A stretch of 64,000 nucleotides of DNA, from assembly GCF_007971525.1 (NCBI RefSeq), contig NZ_CP042437.1, forward strand, positions 3,658,001 through 3,722,000. The letters are read 5' to 3'. The notes under the pieces are model-generated. The model was not told where the DNA came from and made no database searches. It saw nothing but the letters and a program-made list of their open reading frames with translations. Both the position numbers and the translations under genes were made by a program. Position 1 is the stretch's first letter; each line of letters starts with the position of its first letter. Below are positions 29,601 to 37,941 of the stretch, piece after piece. This stretch comes from Mucilaginibacter ginsenosidivorax (lineage in GTDB: Bacteria; Bacteroidota; Bacteroidia; Sphingobacteriales; Sphingobacteriaceae).

Positions 29601-30334
29601 CTGCAACATATTCAGGAGGGAATGAATATTACGATGGAGAAGATGCAGTAAACTGGGCTTTAGGACGTCAAATTCATGGGATAAAAGAAGAATCCAAAGG
29701 CAAGGCTATATTTATTTCATTCCCAGATAAGACAGCAGAAGTACCACGAAATCTAAATGGACTTAGAGAGGTCGTCAAAAAATTAACAGGCGATAGTAAA
29801 GTACCCGTGGGGCATGCGGGAGTCGTTGTTATTGATGCAAAGGGAAAAACGACATATTATGATTTTGGGCGATTTGACCGCCCAGATCTGGCTGCCAAAG
29901 GCCAAGAAAGAGGAGTAGATGAAGGTGCTGTTAGATCAAGCTTGCACTATGGAAAAGCGCTACAAATACCGGACTGGGACTTTAAATTAACTGACGAAGA
30001 AAACGTAACAAAAATTCTCACCAAACTGCATAACTCACCTCTTTTGAAAGAAGATGGGCGAATAGTAGGAGCATTAGCATCTAACCTTGATGCGGACGCT
30101 ATGAATAATTATGCTAGAAGTGCAGAAGCAGAAGGTTATTCACCTTTTGGAGGTTATTCAAGTTCAAGTACTTCAGTTTGTGATGGGACTTACTGTGCTA
30201 AATTTGCAAGAAATGTTGGAAAAGCTGGCGGTGTCAGTTGGGGGTGGTTTACTTTTCAGGGTATAGGCAATATAAGTGATATTGAAAGCAACTATAACGT
30301 AAAGAGAGTTGAAATACCTAAAGTTACGCCTTGA
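26672..30334 (+). CDS. DUF6443/RHS-repeat protein with a variable C-terminal domain (putative papain-fold toxin)
   Basis: 1220 residues; Met13 (26708) starts the signal peptide MFLTEKVLATLLITICISST better than Met1. The N-terminus (VQTIIQYVDGIGRPIQTIL) is the DUF6443 type. YD repeats run through about 200-915, then the RHS core YNGKELQKDIAEYDYGARFY, RWNTIDPLAE and NNPIRMIDPDGM near 970. After this the sequence is unrelated to RHS, about 250 residues. VGHAGVVVIDAKG (His1048) precedes SVCDGTYCAKFAR (Cys1170, Cys1175), an order seen in circularly permuted NlpC/P60-like papain folds. A peptidase, amidase or acyltransferase toxin is therefore possible; this is inference. The gene is visibly more A/T-rich than its partner. 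Confidence 0.8.
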   Translation: MEEKINTKVKNKMFLTEKVLATLLITICISSTSFAQSPDQNYVISKVSRVSGLMDDATLTTASSDKSKVQTIIQYVDGIGRPIQTILSKASPLGYDIVTTQGYDSYGREVKHYLPYVPSTGTAGNYRSDALTSAQAAFYNTPPSGIVQIPSSTQIAYGETRFETSPLNRAVEQGAPGLSWKIGGGHTGTFTYSSNTSSDAVKLWVLNTSGSGASYSGSYGDGKLTKTITVNENGNSLIEFKDIDSRVICRKVQSGASTFLVTDYVYDDLGRLRYVIPPLPTASGANSAVVLPSTFDETTTVFLNFFYGYHYDDLDRPTEKKIPGQGWQYLVYDKMDRPIMSQDPNQKTLGYWIVTKYDALGRIVMTGELTSSSTRSSFQAAADASTNNVWEDFTNATTNYGYTHVSYPDISPGTGKKALTISYYDNYDVLSNPSVNPNSAIFSAPSSTIDSLDKFPRSLITASLTNILGTGNYIFSVNHYDKDARVVRTISQHFQGSILAYNKYNTRDNQYSFQGKSTQSIRRHYLPASSSPQVTILTAVSYDHMNRPLLNQQQYTTPTITGLLVTISKSDYNEIGQLKTKHLHNTTAGTPTNSGFLQHIDYRYNSRGWITRINDASNINYTDETFTSQLDIFSENLDYDQITNGLGGTAQYNGNISNIKWQTKLPTSVTLTQEYKGYLFTYDPLNRLTNAAYKAQTVANNSAYDETTSYDELGNILTLTRKNGASSTLNNLAYSYTIAGTRSNKLLSVTDSGIEAMTSNYTYDSNGNLLTDSYKTIAATNPIVYNERNLPSLVTITTGSKTLTYRYDAAGRKLERLTKLGSTVAEDRFYDDGIEYTGNTIESIQTAEGRTLPTSGGYIFEYYITDHLGNIRAMFGDKNNDGMLTADEITQVNDYYPFGRKINYGQSFTSNPDNTYSYNGKELQKDIAEYDYGARFYDPVIARWNTIDPLAEIGRRFSPYIYVENNPIRMIDPDGMTATYSGGNEYYDGEDAVNWALGRQIHGIKEESKGKAIFISFPDKTAEVPRNLNGLREVVKKLTGDSKVPVGHAGVVVIDAKGKTTYYDFGRFDRPDLAAKGQERGVDEGAVRSSLHYGKALQIPDWDFKLTDEENVTKILTKLHNSPLLKEDGRIVGALASNLDADAMNNYARSAEAEGYSPFGGYSSSSTSVCDGTYCAKFARNVGKAGGVSWGWFTFQGIGNISDIESNYNVKRVEIPKVTP

Positions 30335-30377
30335 ATTCTAACTTTGTATATCTTTATTTAAAAAAATCATAGGACTC

Positions 30378-31124
30378 ATGTATAAAATAATCTTTGTTTT
30401 CTTAATATCGATAAATTCAATAGTTTTTTTATCAAGTTGTGAGGGTAATAGTTCCTTTAAAAATTCTTCAAAAACAATGATGGATACCATTCATAAACCT
30501 GAGTCTGTTCCTAAAAAAGCAACCTTAATAAATTTAGGTTCAAACGACGAGCCAATATTTAATTGGGTTGAATACATTGGAAAGTTTAAAACGAACGGAA
30601 AAATTTACCCCCATATCTATGGTGTTAAATTCTACGATCGAACAGGGGCAGTTCGTACATCTTATTTCGAAAATCTTGATTTGCGAAATAATAATAAAGA
30701 TATCCCATTTGAGGATTTCAGATTTTTAAACTTTCCCGCAGCTGATGATATTAAAATAACAAATGGCCTAGATACGCTTATTCTTTTTTCGGTTACTTCA
30801 GATAGAGATTATGATGAAGTCCGTGAGGGGGTAGTATTTAAAGATATTAATAGAGTATTAAAAGTTGGAGTAAAAAATAAATTTATATCAACAAAAAGTT
30901 TACAGGCCAATCTCAAAAAAGCTAGCGGCAACCTTTATGTACTTACCTTAAAGGGAGGTACAAAGATTCAATATAAATTGAGCTCTTCCTGTACTGAACC
31001 TCCAAGTGAACTAAGTTTTATAAATACGAATGATGGCAAAGCTTTTTTTTTAGAACGAACATGCTATCTTGAACTCGTAAATAAGGAAGACTTAATGAAA
31101 ATAAAGCCCGACTTTGTGGAATGA
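30378..31124 (+). CDS. Lipoprotein directly after the RHS toxin-like gene (candidate immunity protein)
   Basis: 248 residues. MYKIIFVFLISINSIVFLSSC is a lipoprotein signal with Cys21 lipidated. The rest is soluble and beta-rich with no family I recognise. It begins 43 bp after the RHS gene on the same strand and shares its A/T-rich composition. Immunity genes for RHS C-terminal toxins normally sit in exactly this place, and a lipidated, periplasm-facing immunity protein would suit a toxin acting on the cell wall or in the periplasm. The assignment rests on position and localisation only. Confidence 0.6.
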   Translation: MYKIIFVFLISINSIVFLSSCEGNSSFKNSSKTMMDTIHKPESVPKKATLINLGSNDEPIFNWVEYIGKFKTNGKIYPHIYGVKFYDRTGAVRTSYFENLDLRNNNKDIPFEDFRFLNFPAADDIKITNGLDTLILFSVTSDRDYDEVREGVVFKDINRVLKVGVKNKFISTKSLQANLKKASGNLYVLTLKGGTKIQYKLSSSCTEPPSELSFINTNDGKAFFLERTCYLELVNKEDLMKIKPDFVE

Positions 31125-31191
31125 TAACTTAATTAGAAAATTGGTTTCAAAAGATAACAAGGCACTTAATAATATTAAGAATGCTTAAGTC

Positions 31192-33804
31192 ATGTGGTTT
31201 CGCAATCTGATGATTCTCGTTTTATTGATTCCCTCAAAAGTTTACAGCCAACAAGATGTAGACTTTCATTTAAACGGGCATTTCCTCGCGGAGAAAACCA
31301 TACTAAAAATTAAACGGAATTTCAATGATCCTTACGTATGGGTGCTGGCGAAAGATAATGCTGTTTACCGCTTAAACAGTATCACCAAAGTTATAGAGGA
31401 TTATAGCGCTAAATTCGGCGGATATGGGAACCTGAAATTTATTGACATTGCCGGGCAAAACGGGGACGCTTTCTTTATTGCAACCAATGAAAATATTGTC
31501 ATTCAATACAAAAACGGGGACATCAAGCTAATTGATGGTTCGAATGGGTTGGCAGATAAAGTTAACGATATCGGTTTTGATTATAATAAGATTTTCCTTG
31601 CGGAAACAGCAAACGTATTGTTGATCGGAACCATTAACGGATTGTATCGGTACAATACCGATACAGAAAAATTGATCCTTAACTCAAATAAGACAAACAG
31701 CCAGGTATTTGAAGCCTCTTACCGCAAATTGATGTTTAGCGGTACGTATTACATACATGATGTAACTCCTGATACAGTACAATATGTACCGGCAGCACCT
31801 TTTGGAGACAGGACCTTATTTCAACATTTTGTATGGCTGGGCGGGAAGTCATTTGGAAACACGATCAATACTGCTTACTATACAAGTCCTATGATCTATG
31901 ATTTTCATGACTATGCCAGTTATATGAACCTTTTCTGGGGAAATGACAGGGGCATGTTCCAGATCAACGGAAATGCGAGTTATAACAGTGCCAGACAGTT
32001 TAAACATTACCTTAATAATATTACGGTAAATAAAATTTCAGGAATTTACGGCCTTACTTCTTTTGGCAATGGCCATGCCTTTTTTAATCCGGGGATTATA
32101 AAGGAAACCTTATTGATCGGCACAAACTCCGGGTTGTACTTCAGCAGCTCTGTTTATGATTATTACGGAAATAATGACCAGTTAAATAATTTTACCCTTT
32201 TTCATTATGATGAACTTGGCAAAGTGCAGGTCAATGATATTTCTGTAAATGCCTTTTCTACCACGGAGCCGATCTGTGAAGACGGTGTATGGCTGGCAAC
32301 CAACAATGGCGTTTATTTGATCAAGCCGGATTATGCCAAATATCTAAATCCTGAGCATGCGCAGCTGACCACTTTTAAAGACAAAGGGTACGATATTAAA
32401 GAAGAAAAAGTATGCGAGGGTGAATTTGCTCACCTGCTGGCTGATCCCTTCAGTACCGGAACCAGTGCTATACAATGGTTTAAAGATGGCATTGAGTTGG
32501 CAGGCGAAAGCAACAATGATTTAACTACCGATAAATCCGGCGATTACTATGCGATATTGTATGACCCGTGCCAAAATATTCATTTTGAAAGCAACCATCT
32601 AAAAGTCAAAGTCATTTCTCCCCCGGTATTTAGTTTTGATTATCCTACTCAATTAACGTTCTGTGAAGGAGCTGTATCCACATTGAAGGTTACGGGCGAT
32701 CCGGCTTATCAATACAGGTGGTATAAAGACGGGATGCTCACAGGGGACATTAATGCAGAGCTGCAAATAACCAACCCTGGAAAGTACAAAGTAGAAGTAA
32801 GTGCCTGCGAGAATAGCTGGATACCTTCCAGGGAAGTACAAATGGATTTTATCTCCTTGCCTTCACCGGTAATTAAAGCCGATAAAAATGCGTATTGCAT
32901 TGGAGAGCAGGCCGTTCTTGATGCGGGAATCTTACCGGGGAACGGATACCGGATAAACTGGATAAGGGATGGTTTGGCTGTAAGTCAGTGGGCCAATCAA
33001 AATAAGGTAAGCACGAATGTACCGGGTAATTACAGCGTGTTTATATCAAGTGATCAACTCGCCGGTTGCAATAAGGCATCAGCCGTGATACCCATCACTT
33101 TTAATCCAATACCCGAAGTAAACATCCTGCAAACCGTTAAAACAGGTTTATGTGAAGGGCAATCAGTCGAACTAAAGGCGAAATACAGCGGTAGTACCGT
33201 GAAATGGTCTACCGGTGAAACAAGTGACAAAATTAAGGTAACGGCTTCGGGAACATATTCGGTAACTACATTCTCTGATGCAGGATGTACCGCAGATGCC
33301 AGTACTCAGGTACAATTTCACCCGGTACCTGTTTTAACAATGAAAGATACTTCCATATGCGTATCCTCAATGAAGCATATTACAATAACGGCACCTGCGG
33401 GATTTGTGAAGTATGTATGGAACGGGCAAAACGGTACTAATTCCTATCAGGCAGATCATCCCCAACAGGTAACCCTCACTGTTACGGACGAAAACGGCTG
33501 TGAGGCAACCCGGGATATAACGATTTCCGATGAATGCCCGGATGCAAGTATCCCAAATGCCTTTTCCCCCAACGGTGATGGTGTGAATGATACCTGGGTT
33601 ATTAAAGGTTTTGAAAATGACCCGGCAGTGGTGGTCAGCGTTTTTAACCGCTATGGAACAAAATTATTTGAAAGCAAAGGTTATCGGAATCCCTGGAATG
33701 GAAAATTTAATGGTAAAATACTGCCTCCCGGAGTATATTACTATATGATCTCTCCAAATAACAAAAGAAAAACTTTAAGTGGTAATGTGACTATTATGTA
33801 TTGA
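31192..33804 (+). CDS. T9SS type-B sorted surface protein with propeller-like and Ig/PKD-like domains
   Basis: 870 residues; signal peptide MWFRNLMILVLLIPSKVYSQ. Residues 20-390 contain repeated segments such as VWVLAKDNAVYRLNS, LLIGTINGLYRYN, LLIGTNSGLYFSSS and VWLATNNGVYLIKP, the pattern of a two-component-regulator-type beta-propeller. Residues about 400-780 hold four or five Ig/PKD-like modules, each starting with a VCEGE/FCEGA/YCIGE/LCEGQ box. The end (NAFSPNGDGVNDTW from about 788, VFNRYGTKLFES, YYYMI) is a type-B T9SS signal. It follows the RHS and lipoprotein genes by 67 bp and may belong to the same surface apparatus (inference). Confidence 0.85.
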   Translation: MWFRNLMILVLLIPSKVYSQQDVDFHLNGHFLAEKTILKIKRNFNDPYVWVLAKDNAVYRLNSITKVIEDYSAKFGGYGNLKFIDIAGQNGDAFFIATNENIVIQYKNGDIKLIDGSNGLADKVNDIGFDYNKIFLAETANVLLIGTINGLYRYNTDTEKLILNSNKTNSQVFEASYRKLMFSGTYYIHDVTPDTVQYVPAAPFGDRTLFQHFVWLGGKSFGNTINTAYYTSPMIYDFHDYASYMNLFWGNDRGMFQINGNASYNSARQFKHYLNNITVNKISGIYGLTSFGNGHAFFNPGIIKETLLIGTNSGLYFSSSVYDYYGNNDQLNNFTLFHYDELGKVQVNDISVNAFSTTEPICEDGVWLATNNGVYLIKPDYAKYLNPEHAQLTTFKDKGYDIKEEKVCEGEFAHLLADPFSTGTSAIQWFKDGIELAGESNNDLTTDKSGDYYAILYDPCQNIHFESNHLKVKVISPPVFSFDYPTQLTFCEGAVSTLKVTGDPAYQYRWYKDGMLTGDINAELQITNPGKYKVEVSACENSWIPSREVQMDFISLPSPVIKADKNAYCIGEQAVLDAGILPGNGYRINWIRDGLAVSQWANQNKVSTNVPGNYSVFISSDQLAGCNKASAVIPITFNPIPEVNILQTVKTGLCEGQSVELKAKYSGSTVKWSTGETSDKIKVTASGTYSVTTFSDAGCTADASTQVQFHPVPVLTMKDTSICVSSMKHITITAPAGFVKYVWNGQNGTNSYQADHPQQVTLTVTDENGCEATRDITISDECPDASIPNAFSPNGDGVNDTWVIKGFENDPAVVVSVFNRYGTKLFESKGYRNPWNGKFNGKILPPGVYYYMISPNNKRKTLSGNVTIMY

Positions 33805-34165
33805 GTTCTGTTTTAGGATAGGTCTTTTCACATAAATTCACGGCATTTCCCTTATGATAAGGAGAGCACTAACTATGCTTCATTCAACTATACATCAGTT
33901 CGACGTGTCAACCAACTGAAAGTTTCTAAAGCCATCACTTGTATTAGTAAAATTTTTAGGAAAGAACGAATTTTCGGGGATAGTTAGGTCAAAGTGACTA
34001 TATTTTCTTTGTATCACTATCAGTTAGCGCAACCATGTTGAATTTCAGATAATACACGTTTAACCAACCCCAAATGCACGACAGCTATTCGCAGCAAGGC
34101 AAGGCGGCCTGAGAACCTAAACCGCCCGCCAATACTGCTAATTCTACTTTATGAAACAAGTCGTT
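33805..34165. other. Non-coding stretch between the T9SS gene and the HEPN cassette
   Basis: 361 bp between convergent genes. No gene, no strong hairpin and no repeat that I can support. Confidence 0.5.
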
Positions 34166-34846
34166 CTATCTTTTCAATACAGCATTCTCCGCCTCCCGCT
34201 GCCGTATCATCCAGGCTCCCTTACACAAGCGTTGCATGTTTTCGTAAAATGATATGATCTCGCCTGGAGGCAGCGTTTCGAAATCTGTACGAGTAGATAA
34301 AGCGACATGCAGCCAGGCATGCAGGTTATCCCTATAATCTTGAGGCGGATAACGATAAAAACAATGTTCGAGTATTCGATAAGGGTCGGCTAATTCTTCG
34401 CCTGAGAAATCCGCTGGAAAGTAGGACCACATTAGACATTCATTTTCGAATTGTCCGGGTTGTATGGATTGCGGTTGTATGTTGTCGTCCCTGAATTTTA
34501 ATAGTTTGAGGTAAGTAGCTTCCATCAATCTTAAATGCAGATCATACCTTAGTAAGAGTGGCTCAGGACCTAATTCCGGGTCATTGTAGTATTCTTCCTC
34601 AATTACAAAATATCGCCACTCTTCCAATTTCCTCAACTGTTCAGGTGGCAGCCCGGTGCTAAAAAACTCAACGATGACCTGTAAGGGGTCAAGGAATTCA
34701 CCTATCCGTAAATTCTTAGGAAAATGATCCCATGGCGCTGTTTCTCCGCAATACATATTCGTTTTATTTAGCTGTCTTGAACTGATATAATCGTAATAAT
34801 TAAGAGACAGGGGAGCCGGACAAATGTCTCGGCCCCTGGCTGTCAA
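34166..34846 (-). CDS. Hypothetical protein, stand-alone paralogue of the N-terminal half of the 509-residue HEPN protein
   Basis: Up to 226 residues if the TTG at 34846 is used. The only internal ATG in the right area (34756, MYCGETAPWDHFPKNLR) gives 196 residues, so the start is uncertain. It aligns from MYCG...APWDH.PK.LR through EEWRYFVIEEEYYNDPELGP and YDLHLRLMEATYL with residues 18-105 of the gene at 35839-37368, and on through the region ending MIRQREAEN. Helical, cytoplasmic, no known catalytic motif that I recognise. It is the last gene of a three-gene minus-strand cassette. Function unknown; a regulatory or partner subunit of the HEPN protein is possible. Confidence 0.65.
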   Translation of the reverse strand: MTARGRDICPAPLSLNYYDYISSRQLNKTNMYCGETAPWDHFPKNLRIGEFLDPLQVIVEFFSTGLPPEQLRKLEEWRYFVIEEEYYNDPELGPEPLLLRYDLHLRLMEATYLKLLKFRDDNIQPQSIQPGQFENECLMWSYFPADFSGEELADPYRILEHCFYRYPPQDYRDNLHAWLHVALSTRTDFETLPPGEIISFYENMQRLCKGAWMIRQREAENAVLKR

Positions 34847-34913
34847 CCTAAGTGTCTTTACTGATTATTTCGGCTACATAGTTTTTATATAATAACCCAA
34901 CAAGATTTGATGC

Positions 34914-35816
34914 TCACAGGGAGACAGGCTGGGCCGGGGAATAATCCACGACTGCTGCCTGTTCTTCCACTGTGGTCCTAGCGGTTACCTCGTGCGGTAC
35001 TTTTGATGACAATTTAAGCGTCAGGTCAAGGAATGCTTTAACAAGTGAGCAAAGTTTGTCTCCATCTTGATCCCCGACCTCGTAATTGTCCCTGTATCTT
35101 GCCTCTGTATAACTTCCGGCCAATACCCGGAACAGTCTTTTATCTTCTTTAAAGTGCCGCTTAAAAAGCATAGCAGGTTCGGCGGAAAAACATTCACAAA
35201 GAAACAGCAGACGGTCAATGTTGTGGATATCGGCCCGGTAACCGGTGTATAACCGGATCAATCCACGGCAGGCTTGTTCTACTGACTGGTGCAGCAGGAA
35301 AGCCACATTATTAAAAAATCCTTTTTCAAAGCAGTCTAAGGCGCTTTCTAAAAAGCCGGAAGCCATACTGTACATTCGGGAAAAAGCTTCCTCGTCTTTT
35401 AAATAACTATCCTCTATATTTTCAGCAACAAATTCTGGGGTCATGGCAAAACCATCTGACGTGTATACCAACAGGCCATTCAGACAGGCATCCACAAAGA
35501 ACCGGTCGTACCTGTACACCGCCTCCATAACCGTAGACACCCCATGCGCAATGATAAATACGCCGGGGAAATGGCTACTGATAAAATCCTGCATGACATA
35601 TTCAATCCTTTTGGTCTCTGTGGTCAGTACCAACAGGTAATAGGTATTTTTCGTACTGTGATCTGGCGGCATAAAACAGGTGTTAGCTGTAGTCATGGAA
35701 CTTAACGCGCCAAAGCAAATGACCTTTTCAATTTGGTAATTGCTGGTCAATACTTTTGCAATTTCCCGCAGTTCTCTATGTTGTCCGTCGCTAAGTTTTA
35801 TTGGCTGTTTTTCCAT
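34914..35816 (-). CDS. HEPN-domain protein with a degenerate nucleotidyltransferase-like N-terminus
   Basis: 300 residues. Residues about 145-275 match a HEPN helical domain: FLLHQSVEQACRGLIRLYTG, DIHNIDRLLFLCECF (the usual HDL position is HNI) and YTEARYRDNY. Residues 10-115 (EIAKVLTSNYQIEKVICFGA, NTYYLLVLT) have the outline of a minimal nucleotidyltransferase, but the GSx10DxD signature is not intact (FGALSS, no paired Asp). MNT-HEPN proteins are often RNases controlled by AMPylation in toxin-antitoxin or defence systems; here the catalytic state is unclear. It lies 22 bp downstream of the 509-residue fused paralogue. Confidence 0.7.
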   Translation of the reverse strand: MEKQPIKLSDGQHRELREIAKVLTSNYQIEKVICFGALSSMTTANTCFMPPDHSTKNTYYLLVLTTETKRIEYVMQDFISSHFPGVFIIAHGVSTVMEAVYRYDRFFVDACLNGLLVYTSDGFAMTPEFVAENIEDSYLKDEEAFSRMYSMASGFLESALDCFEKGFFNNVAFLLHQSVEQACRGLIRLYTGYRADIHNIDRLLFLCECFSAEPAMLFKRHFKEDKRLFRVLAGSYTEARYRDNYEVGDQDGDKLCSLVKAFLDLTLKLSSKVPHEVTARTTVEEQAAVVDYSPAQPVSL

Positions 35817-35838
35817 ATCAAATACTTTTTTTTAGTTA

Positions 35839-37368
35839 TCAGGTTGAATGGTGATTCACATCTGCCATGCGTTCCTGGTATTCATCCCTGGCTATCATAT
35901 TCAGGAGGTAAGCATTCAGCATCAATACATTCATGCCCGCTTCATCCTCTGTTTGTGCTATAGGGCCATTTAAGAGAGGTTCATTTAGATTGAGCAAGTC
36001 CATAGCGCTAATACTGGATTCCGTGTCTTTATGAAAAATCCCCCAGATCTTTACGGAACAAAGCAGCGACATTTTCAATAACCTGTTATGATCATTTGTT
36101 GCCGGCATGAAGCCTGTCATCATCGCAATCATTGATTTCAGTGTATAGTTTATGGCTTCTTTTACTGTTGAAAGACACTCGGTGTAATTCTTGTCCAATT
36201 GCAATTGCTGTGCTTTAAAGTACAGTTCATGTCCATGATGACCTGTTCTATCCCATATTTCATCGATCTCTTGTTGGGTCATATACGGCCCATATTTGGG
36301 ATACTCCGGTATCGTTACGGATGTAGATTGGTAGGTGACATCCTTTAATCTAAAGGCATAGTAGTAAAAGCTTGAACTTCTACGCTCTGGTTTTTCAAAC
36401 CACTTCTGTTTTTTAACAAACGCCGCGATGGTTACCAGGTGAGCGCAGCCCTGCTCTATCTTGGCGGCGATCTCATCGTTAGTAAATGCCTGGTCATTTG
36501 CAACAATGATCAGCAGGAAAAAAATGAAAGGCTCCTCAGAAGTATGGAAGTGGCATACCATCTGTACGGTGGGCTCTATTTTTAAGATCAGTTTGGTGAC
36601 TTCTTTTAACCCCAATTTTTGGGCCGGCGTCGCTTTAATCGAAACATTCTTTCTGATGGGGTCTGCCATAACGGCTAGCGCTTTTTTATCTTCAGATTCG
36701 CGCAATATCTTATTATCCTCTACCGGTTTTTCTTTTAGAAATGGTTCTCCAGTTTCCCGCTGAAAGATCAGCCATGCTGCTGAGTACATTTTTTTGATGT
36801 GCTCATAAACCGTAATGATCTCACTCGGAGTTATAGACTCGTCTATCGCGTTACTTGATAAAGCCGCATTTATCCATTCCCAAAGATGATCTCTGAACGC
36901 TTCCGGCTGTATTTCATTAAAGGCGGCTTTTATAACCAGGTACGGGTTAAGCAATTCCTTCTTAGTAAGATCATTGGGATACCAGGCCCATTCTGCTTTT
37001 TCGCTGGCAAGTTGTTCTTCCGTAATCTTATCATCACTATACGACGGCTCCTCGTCTTCCAATAACAGGAGGTAAAGCGATTCCAGCAACCTCAAATTCA
37101 GCTCGTAATCATAAAGCAGATTACCCGGCCCGAAGCACTCGTCATCATAATGCTCATCATTAACAACATAATGTCGCCACCTTTTCAGCTTCTCAAAATG
37201 GCCTTCGACATCATTGGCATCAAAGAAACCTTTAAGAGGGATCATCGGATTCCTGACCTCTGATTGGCGAAGAAATTTGGGGTAGTGGTCCCAGGGAGCA
37301 TAAACACCGCAATACATAACCAATTCATTAAACCGGCCTGCATTGACCGGCAATACAAAGTTGGCCAC
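35839..37368 (-). CDS. Three-part HEPN protein: fusion of the two downstream paralogues
   Basis: 509 residues. The first about 210 match the 34166-34846 protein (MYCGVYAPWDHYPKFLR, RWRHYVVNDEHYDDE, NLRLLESLYLLLL). Residues about 255-375 correspond to the nucleotidyltransferase-like part of the 34914-35816 protein (LGLKEVTKLILKIEPTVQMV, PFIFFLLIIVAND). Residues about 385-500 are a HEPN-like helical domain (HELYFKAQQLQLDKNYTECL, DHNRLLKMSLLCS). The same three modules thus occur once as a fusion and once as two separate genes, in one operon. No signal peptide. Possibly an RNase-based conflict system. It is divergent from the XRE regulator. Confidence 0.7.
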   Translation of the reverse strand: MANFVLPVNAGRFNELVMYCGVYAPWDHYPKFLRQSEVRNPMIPLKGFFDANDVEGHFEKLKRWRHYVVNDEHYDDECFGPGNLLYDYELNLRLLESLYLLLLEDEEPSYSDDKITEEQLASEKAEWAWYPNDLTKKELLNPYLVIKAAFNEIQPEAFRDHLWEWINAALSSNAIDESITPSEIITVYEHIKKMYSAAWLIFQRETGEPFLKEKPVEDNKILRESEDKKALAVMADPIRKNVSIKATPAQKLGLKEVTKLILKIEPTVQMVCHFHTSEEPFIFFLLIIVANDQAFTNDEIAAKIEQGCAHLVTIAAFVKKQKWFEKPERRSSSFYYYAFRLKDVTYQSTSVTIPEYPKYGPYMTQQEIDEIWDRTGHHGHELYFKAQQLQLDKNYTECLSTVKEAINYTLKSMIAMMTGFMPATNDHNRLLKMSLLCSVKIWGIFHKDTESSISAMDLLNLNEPLLNGPIAQTEDEAGMNVLMLNAYLLNMIARDEYQERMADVNHHST

Positions 37369-37518
37369 TTGAATAATGCTAAACCATTCCCTGCCGTTTC
37401 TATCGAAGAAATATCAGGGTATAATTTATCCTCCTGTTATTTCTAAAACAGGCTTTTCTACACAAGCATATTTTTTTGTTACATTTGTTTATATATCATA
37501 CTATCACATATCTGACCT

Positions 37519-37941
37519 ATGAGCGCTACTACTGACACACCAAAGAACATACATCAAGGCCGTAACGTTAAACGTTTCAGGGAAATGCTTGGCCTAAAAC
37601 AGGAAGCTTTAGCTTATGCACTTGGTGAGGAATGGAGTCAAAAAAGGGTGTCGCTTTTGGAAGCAAAAGAGACAATAGATGACGATATTTTAGAACAGGT
37701 TGCTAAGATTTTAAAAGTCCCTACAGAAGCAATAAAAAATTTTAATGAAGAAGCTGTGTTCAATATCATTCGCAATACTGTGAATAATCACGATCAGGCA
37801 GCCTTTTTCAATTACTATCCTACTTTCAATCCTATTGATAAGCTGGTAGAACTATTTGAAGAAAACAAGAAACTTTACCAGGAATTGTTGCAAAGCGAAC
37901 GCGAAAAGATCGAGTTACTAAAGCAAAACAAAGGTCAGTAA
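37519..37941 (+). CDS. XRE family helix-turn-helix regulator
   Basis: 140 residues. Residues 13-70 are a Cro/C1-type HTH (NVKRFREMLGLKQEALAYAL, then WSQKRVSLLEAKETIDDDIL and VAKILKVPTEAI). The C-terminal part ends in a charged coiled coil (VELFEENKKLYQELLQSERE), probably for dimerization. It is divergent from the HEPN cassette, with 150 bp between starts, so it is well placed to control the cassette; this is inference from position. Similar small regulators are common in Bacteroidota mobile elements. Confidence 0.85.
   Translation: MSATTDTPKNIHQGRNVKRFREMLGLKQEALAYALGEEWSQKRVSLLEAKETIDDDILEQVAKILKVPTEAIKNFNEEAVFNIIRNTVNNHDQAAFFNYYPTFNPIDKLVELFEENKKLYQELLQSEREKIELLKQNKGQ

Noticed and set aside
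34166..34846. RteC-type regulator, given the mobile-element setting
   Set aside because: The conserved YRTGATYLDEKYFLRG-type block is not present, and the better match is with the neighbouring HEPN gene's own N-terminal half.
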